DNA of 64,000 nt from Schlegelella_A sp038241255 (GCA_038241255.1 JBBRFW010000003.1:1-64000), one strand, 5' to 3'; shown: positions 1-9,030, counted from the stretch's first letter. Notes: generated from the sequence alone by a model not told the origin. Numbers and translations: made by a program.

Positions 1-636
1 ATGAATTACCTGCAGGGCGATACCCTGCAGGATTTCATCGTCACCGCGCGCGACCTCAAACGTGACAAAGTATTTCGGGAATCGACGATTCGTTCGTTGT
101 TCGACGAGATATTGCGCGGCCTGCGCATCGTCCACCAGCACAAGATGCTGCACCTCGATATCAAGCCGGCCAACATCTTCATCACCAACGAGAACAAGGC
201 GGTCCTGCTCGACTTCGGCGCGGCACGCGAGGTGCTGAGCAAGGAAGGCAACTTCATTCGGCCGATGTACACGCCGGGCTTCGCCGCGCCCGAGATGTAC
301 CGCCGCGACGGCACCCTCGGGCCGTGGACCGACATCTACGCGATCGGCGCGTGCATCTACGCCTGCATGCAGGGCTATCCGCCGAACGACGCGCCGCAGC
401 GAATCGAGAAGGATCGGCTCGCCTTGTCGCTCTCGCGCCTGCGCAACGTCTACAGCGACAACCTGATCGAGGTCACCGAGTGGTGCATGTCGCTCGACCC
501 GCTGTCCCGGCCGCAGAGCGTGTTCGCCCTGCAGAAAGAGCTCTCGCGTGAAACGGAGCGGCAGTACACGAAGCTGAGCTTCAGCGAGCGGCTGAAGCTC
601 CAGCTCGAAAACCTCACGGCCAGCGCGAAAGCCTGA
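1..636 (+). CDS. Ser/Thr protein kinase, C-terminal part (5' end cut by window edge)
   Basis: Cytoplasmic Hanks-type kinase catalytic region. The sequence visible begins after the glycine-rich loop and the ATP-binding lysine, so the true start lies left of the window and the ATG at base 1 is probably internal. The catalytic loop HLDIKPANI is at visible residues 51-59 and the DFG motif (LLDFGAAR) at 69-76, followed by an APE-like segment (FAAPEMY). After the kinase fold there is only a short charged tail and no membrane segment. It lies 10 bases upstream of a PP2C phosphatase gene, so the two probably form a kinase/phosphatase pair acting on the same targets. The substrate cannot be told. Confidence 0.9.
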   Translation: MNYLQGDTLQDFIVTARDLKRDKVFRESTIRSLFDEILRGLRIVHQHKMLHLDIKPANIFITNENKAVLLDFGAAREVLSKEGNFIRPMYTPGFAAPEMYRRDGTLGPWTDIYAIGACIYACMQGYPPNDAPQRIEKDRLALSLSRLRNVYSDNLIEVTEWCMSLDPLSRPQSVFALQKELSRETERQYTKLSFSERLKLQLENLTASAKA

Positions 637-646
637 CCGTTCGCTG

Positions 647-1564
647 ATGCGCTTCTCCGTCTACCAGGTCAGCCGCAAGGGCGGCCGCGAGAAAAACGAA
701 GACCGCATGGGCTACTGCTACACGCGCGACGCGGGCCTGTTCGCCCTCGCCGACGGCATGGGCGGCCATCCCGAAGGCGAGGTCGCCTCCCAACTGGCGC
801 TGCAGACGCTCGCCGCCATGTTCCAGCGCGACTGCAAGCCGACGCTGCCCGATCCGCTGCGCTTCCTGCACGAGGCGATCGTCGCCGGCCACCACCAGCT
901 GCTGCGCTATGCGACCCAGAAGGCGCTGATCGACACGCCGCGCACGACGATCGTCGCTTGCCTGATGCAAGGCAATGCCGCGTACTGGGCGCACTGCGGC
1001 GACTCGCGCCTCTACATGGTGCGCGGCGACAAGCTCATCGCCCGCACGCGCGACCACTCGTACTCGGAGCTGCAACAGACGATGAGCCAGGTCGTGCCGA
1101 TGGGCGATCGCTTTAACCGCAACGTCCTCTTCACCTGCCTGGGCAGCCCCGGCAAGCCGGTGGTCGACACGGTCGGCCCGCTGCTGATGCAGGCCGGCGA
1201 CCGGCTGCTTCTTTGCTCCGACGGCTTGTGGGGCACGGTAAGCGACAGCGAGATCACCGATCAGCTGACATCGCTGCCGCTCTCCGATTCGGTCCCCGAG
1301 CTGGTCGAGCAGGCCTTGCGCAACGGCGGCCCCAAGTGCGACAACGTCTCGGTGTTGGCGATGGAGTGGGAAGGCGTCGAGAACGACAGCGGCTCGGGCA
1401 TCCAGACCACCTCGCTTGGCGAGGCGGTGTTCGCATCGACGATCCAGGCGAGCGTGCTCGGCACGGATGTGTCGCCGGATGAGCTCGACGACGCGGAGAT
1501 CGAGCGCTCGATAAAAGAAATCAACGAAGCGATCAAGCGCTCGTCCCAGCATAAGAAGGGCTGA
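647..1564 (+). CDS. PP2C-family Ser/Thr protein phosphatase
   Basis: Metal-dependent (Mn/Mg) protein phosphatase of 305 residues, cytoplasmic. The conserved PP2C motifs are present: NED at residues 17-19, ADGMGGH at 35-41, a central AHCGDSR, LLLCSDGLWG and DNVSVLAMEW. The C-terminal 60 residues are a variable acidic tail. The gene follows the kinase gene by 10 bases and a hairpin with a T run closes the pair at 1575-1596. The obvious reading is that it reverses phosphorylation by the neighbouring kinase. Confidence 0.93.
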   Translation: MRFSVYQVSRKGGREKNEDRMGYCYTRDAGLFALADGMGGHPEGEVASQLALQTLAAMFQRDCKPTLPDPLRFLHEAIVAGHHQLLRYATQKALIDTPRTTIVACLMQGNAAYWAHCGDSRLYMVRGDKLIARTRDHSYSELQQTMSQVVPMGDRFNRNVLFTCLGSPGKPVVDTVGPLLMQAGDRLLLCSDGLWGTVSDSEITDQLTSLPLSDSVPELVEQALRNGGPKCDNVSVLAMEWEGVENDSGSGIQTTSLGEAVFASTIQASVLGTDVSPDELDDAEIERSIKEINEAIKRSSQHKKG

Positions 1565-1574
1565 GGTCTTTCTT

Positions 1575-1596
1575 GCGCGGGTACCCCGCGCTTTTT
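1575..1596 (+). terminator. Rho-independent terminator after the kinase/phosphatase pair
   Basis: Perfect 7-bp stem GCGCGGG / CCCGCGC with a TAC loop, directly followed by five T on the plus strand, 10 bases after the phosphatase stop codon. Confidence 0.8.
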
Positions 1597-1637
1597 CGCT
1601 TCGCTTCGACGAGGCTGCTCTCTTCCCGCTTCCGCTC

Positions 1638-1675
1638 CCCTCCCTCCGAGAGGGAGGGCGGGCGCCGCCGGCGCC
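1638..1675. repeat. Two adjacent GC-rich palindromes
   Basis: CCCTCCCTC-CGA-GAGGGAGGG (1638-1658) is a perfect 9-bp inverted repeat. It is followed by GGCGCC-GCC-GGCGCC (1661-1675). Both lie just upstream of rph. A related purine/pyrimidine-rich stretch occurs after coxG near 50490. Function unknown; possibly an intergenic repeat family. Confidence 0.5.
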
Positions 1676-1697
1676 TCCTTTGTAGCGGCGACAATCG

Positions 1698-2444
1698 ATG
1701 ATGACTTTCAAACGTTCCTTGGGCCGTGAGCATGATGCGTTGCGGCCGGTTTCCATCGTGCGCGGCTTTACGCGGCACGCCGAAGGCTCCGTCCTCGTCG
1801 CCTTCGGCGACACCAAGGTGCTCTGCACGGCCTCCGTCGAGGAGAAGGTGCCGCCGCACAAGCGCGGCAGCGGCGAAGGGTGGCTGACTGCCGAGTACGG
1901 CATGCTGCCGCGCTCGACGCACACGCGTAGCGACCGCGAGGCGGCGCGCGGCAAGCAGAGCGGCCGGACGCAGGAGATCCAGCGCCTGATCGGCCGCTCG
2001 CTGCGCTGCGTGTTCGATCTCGCCGCGCTGGGCGAGCGCACGATCTCGCTCGACTGCGACGTGCTGCAGGCCGACGGCGGCACCCGCACGGCCGCGATCA
2101 CCGGCGCGTTCGTCGCCGCGCACGACGCGGTCTCGTGGCTGGTCGCGCAGGGCAAGCTCGCGCGCTCGCCGATCCGCGACTTTGTCGCCGCGGTGTCGGT
2201 CGGCATCGTCGACGGCACGCCCCTCCTCGACCTCGAATACCTCGAGGACTCGGCCTGCGACACCGACATGAACGTCGTCATGACCGCCGCCGGCGGCTTC
2301 GTCGAGCTGCAGGGCACGGCCGAAGGTGCGACCTTCTCGCGCGCGGAGATGGACGCGCTCCTCGCGCTCGCGACCAGCGGCATCGGCCAGCTCGTGGCGG
2401 CGCAGCGCGCGGCACTGGCCGGGTCGCTGCCGGCCGCAACGTGA
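1698..2444 (+). CDS. rph: Ribonuclease PH
   Basis: Phosphorolytic 3'-5' exoribonuclease that trims tRNA 3' ends, using phosphate. The protein has 248 residues, slightly longer than the usual about 238. The family signature runs through RPVSIVRGF, the stretch GSGEGWLTAEYGMLPRST, an Arg-rich segment ending in RLIGRSLR, and LDCDVLQADGGTRTA. The start is the first of two ATGs (ATGATG); the second is equally possible. Its stop overlaps the GTG start of rdgB in a GTGA motif, so translation is probably coupled. Confidence 0.97.
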   Translation: MMTFKRSLGREHDALRPVSIVRGFTRHAEGSVLVAFGDTKVLCTASVEEKVPPHKRGSGEGWLTAEYGMLPRSTHTRSDREAARGKQSGRTQEIQRLIGRSLRCVFDLAALGERTISLDCDVLQADGGTRTAAITGAFVAAHDAVSWLVAQGKLARSPIRDFVAAVSVGIVDGTPLLDLEYLEDSACDTDMNVVMTAAGGFVELQGTAEGATFSRAEMDALLALATSGIGQLVAAQRAALAGSLPAAT

Positions 2445-3103
2445 GGCTCGTCCTCGCTTCCCGCAATCCCGGCAAGCTGGCCGAGCTCGCCGAGCTGTTC
2501 GCTCCGCTCAGCGTCGAGCTGGTCGGGCAAGGCGCGCTCGCGATCGATGAGGCCGACGAGCCTCACATCACCTTCATCGAGAACGCGCTCGCCAAGGCGC
2601 GCCATGCGGCGCGCGCTGCCGGCGGCGCGGCGATCGCCGACGATTCGGGACTGTGCGTCGACGTGCTCGGCGGCGCGCCCGGCGTCGCGTCGGCGCATTT
2701 CGCCCCGCTCGCGCGCGAGGAAGGCGAGGGGCGCGAGGCGTTCCGGCGTCGCCAGGACGGCGCCAACAACCGGCACCTCCTCGAGCTGATGCGCGGCGAG
2801 CGGCATCGTGCCGCGCACTTCATCGCCACGCTGGTCGCGGTTCGCCGCGCCGACGACCCCGAGCCGCTGGTTGCCATCGGCCGCTGGGGCGGCGAATTGC
2901 TCGATGCGCCGCACGGCTCGGGCGGCTTCGGCTACGACCCGTTGTTGTTCCTGCCCTCGTTCGGGCGCACCGTCGCCGACCTCGATGCCCGCAGTAAGAA
3001 CCGACTCAGCCACCGGGCGCAAGCCGCCGGGCGGATGCTCGCCCTGCTGCGTGAAGGCTGGGGGCTGCGCCTGCTCGCCGAGGCGAGCGCGAGCGGGCGC
3101 TGA
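2441..3103 (+). CDS. rdgB: RdgB/HAM1 non-canonical purine NTP pyrophosphatase
   Basis: House-cleaning dITP/XTP pyrophosphatase, cytoplasmic, 220 residues. The N-terminal substrate-binding motif is LVLASRNPGKLAEL. The active-site region is IADDSGLCVDVLGGAPGV and the C-terminal signature is SGGFGYDPLLFLP, followed by KNRLSHR. The GTG start at 2441 is chosen because it puts the family N-terminus at residue 1 and gives a 4-base GTGA overlap with rph. The reading frame is open much further upstream, but that part is only the shadow of rph. Confidence 0.95.
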   Translation: MRLVLASRNPGKLAELAELFAPLSVELVGQGALAIDEADEPHITFIENALAKARHAARAAGGAAIADDSGLCVDVLGGAPGVASAHFAPLAREEGEGREAFRRRQDGANNRHLLELMRGERHRAAHFIATLVAVRRADDPEPLVAIGRWGGELLDAPHGSGGFGYDPLLFLPSFGRTVADLDARSKNRLSHRAQAAGRMLALLREGWGLRLLAEASASGR

Positions 3104-3252
3104 AGCCCGTTCACGCAAGAGGCGCTCGCGTGGTCTCGCGAAGCGGCGACCGCGAAACGCCGAGCATCGTGCCGATCGCCGTGGAGGGCAGTGCCGCGCA
3201 TCCGCTCGGCGCTGTCGCCGGGCGCGTTGCGCGTTTCCTGCGTCCCGGCGCG

Positions 3253-4416
3253 ATGACCCTGCCCGCCCTGCCGCCGCTCTCGCTCTACGTCCACTTGCCC
3301 TGGTGCCTCAAGAAGTGCCCGTACTGCGACTTCAATTCGCACGCGTTACGCGGCGACGCCGATACGTTGCCCGAAGCGCGCTATGTCGACGCTCTCATGC
3401 GCGACCTCGAGGCATCGCTGCCCTTCGTGTGGGGGCGGCGCGTGCACACGGTCTTCATCGGCGGCGGCACGCCGAGCCTGTTCGCGCCGGCATCGATCGA
3501 GCGCCTGATCGCCGCGATCCGCGCCCGGCTGCCGCTCGAGCCGGGCGGCGAGATCACGCTCGAGGCCAATCCAGGCACCTTCGAACGCGAGCGCTTCCAC
3601 GCCTACGCGGCGGCCGGTGTGACGCGACTCTCGGTCGGCGTGCAGAGCTTCGACGATGCCAAGCTGCGCGCGCTCGGCCGCGTTCACGATGCGGCGCAGG
3701 CCCGCGCTGCCGTCGAGGAAGCGAAGGCGGCGTTCGCGACCTTCAACCTCGACCTGATGTACGCATTGCCCGGGCAGACGCTCGCCGAGTGCGCCGCCGA
3801 CGTCGACGCGGCGCTGTCGTTCGCGCCGCCCCACCTATCGCTCTATCACCTGACGATCGAGCCGAACACGTTCTTCGCGGTCTACCCGCCACCGCTTCCC
3901 GACGACGATCTCGCCGCGGCCATGCTCGACCAGCTCGTCGAACAGCTGGGATCGGCGGGTCTCGAGCGCTATGAAGTCTCCGCTTTCGCGCGGTCCCGCC
4001 ATCGCGCGCGTCACAACCTCAACTACTGGGAGTTCGGCGACTATCTCGGCATCGGCGCCGGCGCGCACGGCAAGATCAGCTTTCCGCACCGCATCGTGCG
4101 TCAGGTCCGACTGCGCGACCCGGAGGCCTACATGGCCGGCGCCGAGGTCGACGCCGCTATCGCCTCCGAGACCGAGGTCGCGCGCGCCGATCTGCCGTTC
4201 GAGTTCATGCTCAACGCGCTGCGCCTAAAGGGAGGCTTCGAGCTCGCCCGCTTCTCAGAGCGCACTGGCCTGCCGCTCTCGGCGATCGAGCGCCCGCTCG
4301 CCGAAGCGGAGCGGCGCGGAATGGTCGTACGCGACCTGAAGCACCTCGAGCCGACGCCGCTCGGCTTCGATTTCATGAATGATCTGCAGCAGCTGTTCCT
4401 GCCCGCCGGCCGCTGA
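3253..4416 (+). CDS. hemW: Radical SAM protein HemW (heme chaperone)
   Basis: HemW binds heme and a 4Fe-4S cluster and delivers heme to target proteins; it was formerly annotated as a coproporphyrinogen III oxidase homologue. The 387 residues begin with LYVHLPWCLKKCPYC, which contains the CxxxCxxC radical-SAM cluster motif. The GGGTPSLF and SVGVQSF motifs follow, then a C-terminal HemW domain. The frame is open from 3130, but the ATG at 3253 gives the normal N-terminus. The order rph-rdgB-hemW is common in Betaproteobacteria. Confidence 0.95.
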   Translation: MTLPALPPLSLYVHLPWCLKKCPYCDFNSHALRGDADTLPEARYVDALMRDLEASLPFVWGRRVHTVFIGGGTPSLFAPASIERLIAAIRARLPLEPGGEITLEANPGTFERERFHAYAAAGVTRLSVGVQSFDDAKLRALGRVHDAAQARAAVEEAKAAFATFNLDLMYALPGQTLAECAADVDAALSFAPPHLSLYHLTIEPNTFFAVYPPPLPDDDLAAAMLDQLVEQLGSAGLERYEVSAFARSRHRARHNLNYWEFGDYLGIGAGAHGKISFPHRIVRQVRLRDPEAYMAGAEVDAAIASETEVARADLPFEFMLNALRLKGGFELARFSERTGLPLSAIERPLAEAERRGMVVRDLKHLEPTPLGFDFMNDLQQLFLPAGR

Positions 4417-4558
4417 CGCGCCGCGGCTTCGCTTTGCGAGGCGTTGCGCGTGGGCCGCGCTCCCGTGCATTCGGCGCATTTGCAAGACTTTGGCCGCCTT
4501 GTTGGCGGCTTCGACCGCCCACCCCGCTGCTAGACTGCCGCGAACCTCGACCTCCTCA

Positions 4559-5281
4559 GTGTCCCGCAAGATCGATCCCACGTTCAGCAACCCTGCCGCC
4601 CTCCGCCTCGACGGCGCGCTGCAGTTGCTGCAACAGTCGGCTCACGCGCTGCCGGACCGCCAGGCCGCTCCCGATGCCTGGCTTCAGGCGGTGATCGATG
4701 GCCTGTGCCAGCTGTCGAGCCGCGATCCGCTCACTGGGCTCGCGAACCGGCGCCACTTCGAGCTCACGCTGGCCAGCGAAGTCGACCGCGTCGCCCGGGC
4801 CGGCGAGCCGGCGCTCGTGCTGATGATCGACATCGATCACTTCAAGCGCGTCAACGACGCCCACGGCCACCAGGCGGGAGACATCGTCCTCAAGGCGGTC
4901 GCGCTCGCGCTCGGCGAATGCATCCGGCCGATGGACACCGTGGCCCGCTTCGGCGGCGAAGAGTTCTCGATGATCCTGCCCAACTGCGCGCCGTTCTTCG
5001 CCCAACACGTCGCCGAGCGCATCCGCGCCCATGTCGCTTCGCGCAGCATCGTCATCGGCGCCGGACAGGAGGTCTCGGTGACGGTGTCGATTGGCGGCGC
5101 GTTCGCGCCGCAGTGGGTGCGTTCGTCGCCGTTGCTCTGGGTCGAGCGAGCGGATCAGCAGCTCTACCGCGCCAAGTCCGAAGGGCGCAACCGCTCCCGC
5201 CTCGAGCAGCCGACGGTCTCGCACGTCAGCGCGGAGGAGAAGGGCTTGCTTTTCGGCACCTCGCAGCTCGCCGAGCTATGA
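4559..5281 (+). CDS. GGDEF-domain diguanylate cyclase
   Basis: Makes cyclic di-GMP from GTP. The protein is soluble and about 240 residues: a short N-terminal helical region, then one GGDEF domain. The active-site motif is GGEEF within VARFGGEEFSMILPN. An RxxD product-inhibition site (RPMD) sits exactly five residues before it, so the enzyme should be catalytically competent and feedback inhibited. There is no sensory, receiver or membrane domain, so its input is unknown. The GTG at 4559 is the likeliest start because the open frame upstream of it (from 4379) is low-complexity and overlaps hemW. Confidence 0.88.
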   Translation: MSRKIDPTFSNPAALRLDGALQLLQQSAHALPDRQAAPDAWLQAVIDGLCQLSSRDPLTGLANRRHFELTLASEVDRVARAGEPALVLMIDIDHFKRVNDAHGHQAGDIVLKAVALALGECIRPMDTVARFGGEEFSMILPNCAPFFAQHVAERIRAHVASRSIVIGAGQEVSVTVSIGGAFAPQWVRSSPLLWVERADQQLYRAKSEGRNRSRLEQPTVSHVSAEEKGLLFGTSQLAEL

Positions 5282-5313
5282 CGGAGCGCATTGCGCCGGG
5301 CCGCACCCGGCCA

Positions 5314-5340
5314 GGCGCAGCCCCCTCGGGGGGCTGCGCC
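5314..5340. repeat. Intergenic 12-bp palindrome
   Basis: Perfect inverted repeat GGCGCAGCCCCC - TCG - GGGGGCTGCGCC between the GGDEF gene and the MinD-like gene. No T run follows, so it is not a classical terminator. Palindromes of this type are common between genes in Burkholderiales. Confidence 0.55.
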
Positions 5341-5369
5341 GAGGCTGCGGCCCCAATCGTGGGGGCACC

Positions 5370-6161
5370 ATGAGCGCCACGATATTGGCGGTGACGAGCG
5401 GCAAGGGCGGCGTCGGCAAGACCTTCTTCTCGGCCAATCTCGCCGCCGCGATGGCACGGCGCGGCGAGAAGGTCCTCGTTCTCGACGCCGACCTCGGCCT
5501 GGCCAATCTCGACGTCATCCTCAACCTTCATCCGAAGATCACGCTGCACGATGTCTTCACCGGCAAGGCGTCGCTCGACGAGGCGATCCTCCAGGCACCG
5601 GGCGGCTTCTCGGTGCTGCTCGCCGGCTCGGGGCTGGTCGAGTACTCGCGCCTGACGCCGCAGGTGCGCGAGCAGCTCGTCGAGATCATCGACCAGCTGG
5701 CGCCGCGCTTCGATCGCATCCTCCTCGACACGGGTGCCGGCATCTCCGATGTCGTCCTGCATGCGATCTCGCTCGCGGACGACGTGCTCGTCATTGCCAC
5801 ACCCGAGCCGACGTCAATGACCGACGCCTACGCGACGATCAAGCTGCTCGCGATCCAGCAAGGCCGGCGAGCGATCCGCGTCGTCGTCAACCAGGTCAGC
5901 GCGACCGGCGAAGGGCGAACGATCAGGAACCAGCTCCAGCTCGTCGTCGACCGTTTCGTCTGCCCGAACCTGAACGGCGGCAACAGCGCCGCGGTGACGC
6001 TCGACCTGATGGGCGAGATCCCCACCGATCCGGCGGTGCGCGAGGCGGTGCAACGTCGCACCTTGCTGCTCGATCTCCAGCCGGGATCGCCGGCGGCGCT
6101 GGCGGTGATCGCGATCGCGGGCAGGATGGCCGGGCGGGCCGAACCCGCGCGCGCGGGCTAG
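5370..6161 (+). CDS. MinD/ParA-family ATPase, FleN (FlhG)-like
   Basis: SIMIBI-class P-loop ATPase of 263 residues. The deviant Walker A motif is SGKGGVGKT near residue 11. DADLGLANLD follows, and the switch region is LLDTGAGIS. In FleN/FlhG proteins this family sets flagellar number and place; in MinD it places the division site. Here there are no flagellar or min genes next to it, and the C-terminus (GRMAGRAEPARAG) is not an obvious MinD amphipathic helix, which favours a FleN-like or orphan ParA role. The ATG at 5370 gives a standard N-terminus; the open frame upstream is non-homologous. Confidence 0.85.
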   Translation: MSATILAVTSGKGGVGKTFFSANLAAAMARRGEKVLVLDADLGLANLDVILNLHPKITLHDVFTGKASLDEAILQAPGGFSVLLAGSGLVEYSRLTPQVREQLVEIIDQLAPRFDRILLDTGAGISDVVLHAISLADDVLVIATPEPTSMTDAYATIKLLAIQQGRRAIRVVVNQVSATGEGRTIRNQLQLVVDRFVCPNLNGGNSAAVTLDLMGEIPTDPAVREAVQRRTLLLDLQPGSPAALAVIAIAGRMAGRAEPARAG

Positions 6162-6168
6162 CCGTGGG

Positions 6169-6822
6169 CTAGCCGCCGGCGCTCTTTAGAAGCACGATCA
6201 GCGCGCCGTGACCGCCGTCGGCCGGCCGCGCATGCGTGAAGGCGAGCACCTCGCCGCGCTGCACGAGCCACGACTTCACCTTCGCCTTCAGCACCGGCTC
6301 GCGGCCCGGCGAGCCGAGGCCCTTGCCATGGACGACTCGAACGCAGCGCAGCCCGGCTCGCACCGATTCGCGGACGAACGCGGCAACGCGCTCGCGCGCC
6401 GCGTCGCTGCGCAACCCGTGGAGGTCGATCTCGTCCTGCAGCACCCAGCCGCCGCGGCGGCGCTTGCGAACGACGACGATGCCGATCCCGCGGCGCCGAA
6501 CCGAGAGCGCATCGTCGGTATCGAGCAGCGACTCCACGTCGACCGCATCCGAGATCGACTCGACCAGCGCGGCGGCCTCGTCGCGTTGGCGCTGGCGTGC
6601 GATCGCGGGCGGCGGCGCTCGCGCCGGCGCCGCCGTCGCGTGCTTGCGCAAGGGCACGACCGCGCCCACCGCGTTCGCGAAAAGGTCCTTCTCGCGCAGC
6701 TGTGCGGCGACGCGCTCGCGCTCGCGCGTCTCGAGCGCCTCGGCGCGGCGGCGCCCTTCGAGCAGCGCGGCATGAATCTCGGCCAGGTCGGCGAGCTTGC
6801 GTCCTTTCAGCGGCCGGCTCAA
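6169..6822 (-). CDS. Smr-domain protein (DNA endonuclease SmrA/MutS2-type)
   Basis: 217 residues, with an N-terminal charged coiled-coil-like region (about 1-50) and a C-terminal Smr domain (about 125-217). The hallmark motifs are DLHG at 133-136 and HGKG at 165-168. Smr domains nick or cut nucleic acids. The start codon overlaps the radC stop (ATGA), so the two genes form a small DNA-repair operon read leftward. The end lies 7 bases from the end of the convergent MinD-like gene. Confidence 0.9.
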   Translation of the reverse strand: MSRPLKGRKLADLAEIHAALLEGRRRAEALETRERERVAAQLREKDLFANAVGAVVPLRKHATAAPARAPPPAIARQRQRDEAAALVESISDAVDVESLLDTDDALSVRRRGIGIVVVRKRRRGGWVLQDEIDLHGLRSDAARERVAAFVRESVRAGLRCVRVVHGKGLGSPGREPVLKAKVKSWLVQRGEVLAFTHARPADGGHGALIVLLKSAGG

Positions 6823-7490
6823 AGCAGGCCCCGCTCGGCGAACGAGACGACGGCGCCCCGGCCGACGACGAGGTGGTCGAGGACGCGGACGTCGACGAGG
6901 GCGAGCGCGCTCTTCAGCGTCTGCGTCAGGAACTCGTCGGCACGCGACGGCTCGGCGGCGCCCGAAGGGTGGTTGTGGGCGAGGATGACCGCGGCGGCAC
7001 CGAGCTCGAGCGCGCGCTTGACAACCTCGCGCGGATAGACGCTGGTCTGCGTCAGCGTGCCGCGAAACATCTCCTCGAGGCGGACGAGCCGGCTCTGCGC
7101 ATCGAGGAAGAGGACGGCGAACACCTCGTGCTCGCGGCCGCCGAGCACGAGCTGCAGGTAGTCCTTGACCTTGCCCGGCGCGTCGAAGAGCGGGCGCGCC
7201 CCGAGTTCGGCGGCGATCGAGCGGCGCGCCAGCTCGAGCACGGCCGCGACTTCGGCGCGCTTGGCCGGGCCGAGCCCCTTAATTCGTCTGAGCTGCTCCG
7301 GCTCGGCGCGCAGCAGCCCGGCCAGGCCGCCGAAGGCGCCGAGCAGCTGCTCGGCCAGCTGAAGCACGCCGGTGCCGACCAGGCCGGTGCGCAGCAACAG
7401 CGCGACGAGCTCGGCATCGGCGAGCGCGGCGGGCCCGAGCGCGAGCAGCTTCTCGCGCGGTCGCGCCGAGGCGGGAATGTCCTTGAACAT
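6819..7490 (-). CDS. radC: RadC family JAB/MPN-domain protein
   Basis: 223 residues. An N-terminal UPF0758/HhH region (IKGLGPAKRAE at 70-80) is followed by the JAMM-type metal site, with HNHPSG at 172-177 and the trailing Ser/Asp (SRAD). The family is named for DNA repair, but its biochemical role is still unclear. It is the first gene of the radC-smr pair and is divergent from fkpB, with about 85 bases between the starts. Confidence 0.93.
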   Translation of the reverse strand: MFKDIPASARPREKLLALGPAALADAELVALLLRTGLVGTGVLQLAEQLLGAFGGLAGLLRAEPEQLRRIKGLGPAKRAEVAAVLELARRSIAAELGARPLFDAPGKVKDYLQLVLGGREHEVFAVLFLDAQSRLVRLEEMFRGTLTQTSVYPREVVKRALELGAAAVILAHNHPSGAAEPSRADEFLTQTLKSALALVDVRVLDHLVVGRGAVVSFAERGLL

Positions 7491-7575
7491 GTGGGGTCGA
7501 ACGGGTTTGATGGGCCGCCGCCTTCGGGCTCGTAAAATGCGAAGCTCAGTCTATCTCCCGAAAGGCGCATGCTCG

Positions 7576-8013
7576 ATGCGCGTCCAGCCCGGCTCCTTCC
7601 TTACCTTGCACTACCGCTTGCGCGACGGCGATGGCGTCGCGGTGGTCGACACCTTCGGCACGCCGGCGGCGACGCTCTCGCTCGGCACCGGTGAGCTCGC
7701 GCCGGCGATGGAAGCGCGTCTGATCGGCATGGAAGCGGGCAGCGAGCAGTCGTTCACGCTCGCCCCGGGCGAGGCGTTCGGTCAGCGCGACCCAGCGCTC
7801 GTGCACCGAGTCAGTCGCTCGGCGCTGGCTGCGGAGGCCGACGGCGACGGCGACTACCGCATCGGCGACGTCGTTCGCTTCCCTGCGCCCGACGGCCGCA
7901 GCATCGCCGGCGTGGTGCGGGCCGTCGAGGACGAGGCGCTCGTCTTCGACTTCAACCATCCGCTCGCCGGCCGCCCCGTGACCTTCGATGTCAAGCTGGT
8001 CGGCGTCCTCTGA
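7576..8013 (+). CDS. fkpB: FKBP-type peptidyl-prolyl cis-trans isomerase (SlpA/FkpB type)
   Basis: 145-residue cytoplasmic SlyD-like prolyl isomerase. The FKBP core reads through LHYRLRDGDG, DTFGTPAATLSLGTGELAP and AMEARLIGMEAGSEQSF. The IF-domain insert (GEAFGQRD...VVRFPAPDG) and the C-terminal FDFNHPLAG signature are both present. The ATG at 7576 begins MRVQPGS, just before the FKBP domain. It sits 13 bases before ispH, the same order as fkpB-ispH in E. coli. Confidence 0.92.
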   Translation: MRVQPGSFLTLHYRLRDGDGVAVVDTFGTPAATLSLGTGELAPAMEARLIGMEAGSEQSFTLAPGEAFGQRDPALVHRVSRSALAAEADGDGDYRIGDVVRFPAPDGRSIAGVVRAVEDEALVFDFNHPLAGRPVTFDVKLVGVL

Positions 8014-8026
8014 TGGCGCGGCGAGG

Positions 8027-8983
8027 ATGAGCCTCGAGGAAGTCGTCCTTGCCGAGCCGCGCGGCTTTTGCGCCGGCGTTGATCGCGCGATCGAGATCGT
8101 CGAGCGCGCGTTGCACAAGTTCGGCGCGCCGATCTATGTGCGTCACGAGATCGTCCACAACACCTATGTCGTCGACGATCTGAAGAAAAAGGGCGCAATC
8201 TTCATCGAGGACCTCGACGACGTTCCCGCCGGCGCGACCCTCGTCTTCAGCGCCCACGGCGTGCCGCAGTCGGTGCGCAAGGACGCGGCGGCGCGCGGCT
8301 TCTCGGTCTTCGATGCAACGTGCCCGCTCGTCACCAAGGTTCACGTCGAGGTCGCCAAGCTCGCCCGCGAGGGCTACCAGTTCATCATGATCGGCCACAA
8401 GGGCCACCCGGAGGTCGAGGGCACGATGGGTCAGCTCGACCACGGCATCTATCTCGTCGAGGACGTCGCCGACGTCGAACGCATCGACGTGCCGACCTGG
8501 CAGCCCCTCGCCGTCGTGACGCAGACGACGCTCTCGGTCGACGACGCCGCCGAGATTCTCGCCGCGGTCAAGCGGCGCTTCCCCGGCGTGCGCCAGCCCA
8601 AGCAGCAGGACATCTGCTACGCGACGCAGAACCGGCAGGACGCGGTCAAGCTGCTTGCGCCGGGCGTCGACGTGCTGATCGTGGTCGGCAGCCCGAGCTC
8701 GTCGAACAGCAACCGCCTGCGCGAGCTCGCCGAGCGCCTCGGCGCCGACGCCTACATGGTCGACACCGCCGAGGACCTGCGCGCCGAGTGGTTCGAGGGC
8801 AAGCGCCGCGTCGGTCTCACCGCCGGCGCGTCGGCACCCGAGGTGCTCGTCGAGGCGGTGGTGGCGCGCCTGCGGGCGCTCGGCGCGGTGTCAGTGCGCA
8901 GCGTCGCAGGGAGGCCCGAGACCGTGCACTTCCCGTTGCCGATGGGCCTCGGCGACAAGGCGATGCGCGAGGTGCCGAACTAG
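8027..8983 (+). CDS. ispH: 4-hydroxy-3-methylbut-2-enyl diphosphate reductase
   Basis: Last step of the MEP isoprenoid pathway: reductive dehydroxylation of HMBPP to IPP and DMAPP, with an iron-sulfur cluster. The protein has 318 residues. The three cluster cysteines are in EPRGFCAGVDRAI, DATCPLV and DICYATQNRQDAV. The SSNSNRL substrate-binding motif and a conserved His/Glu region (IMIGHKGHPEVEGTMGQ) are also present. The ATG at 8027, preceded by GGCGAGG, fits the family start. Confidence 0.97.
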   Translation: MSLEEVVLAEPRGFCAGVDRAIEIVERALHKFGAPIYVRHEIVHNTYVVDDLKKKGAIFIEDLDDVPAGATLVFSAHGVPQSVRKDAAARGFSVFDATCPLVTKVHVEVAKLAREGYQFIMIGHKGHPEVEGTMGQLDHGIYLVEDVADVERIDVPTWQPLAVVTQTTLSVDDAAEILAAVKRRFPGVRQPKQQDICYATQNRQDAVKLLAPGVDVLIVVGSPSSSNSNRLRELAERLGADAYMVDTAEDLRAEWFEGKRRVGLTAGASAPEVLVEAVVARLRALGAVSVRSVAGRPETVHFPLPMGLGDKAMREVPN

Positions 8984-9030
8984 CGACCTCTTCGACGGCC
9001 GAGGTCCGTGGCCCAAGGGCGGGAGTCGAC

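Noticed and set aside
1..636. Treating the first gene as complete from the ATG at base 1
   Set aside because: The protein lacks the N-terminal kinase lobe, so the gene must begin left of the window.
614..3118. An 834-codon minus-strand open frame across PP2C, rph and rdgB
   Set aside because: Antisense shadow of three conserved genes; low-complexity sequence.
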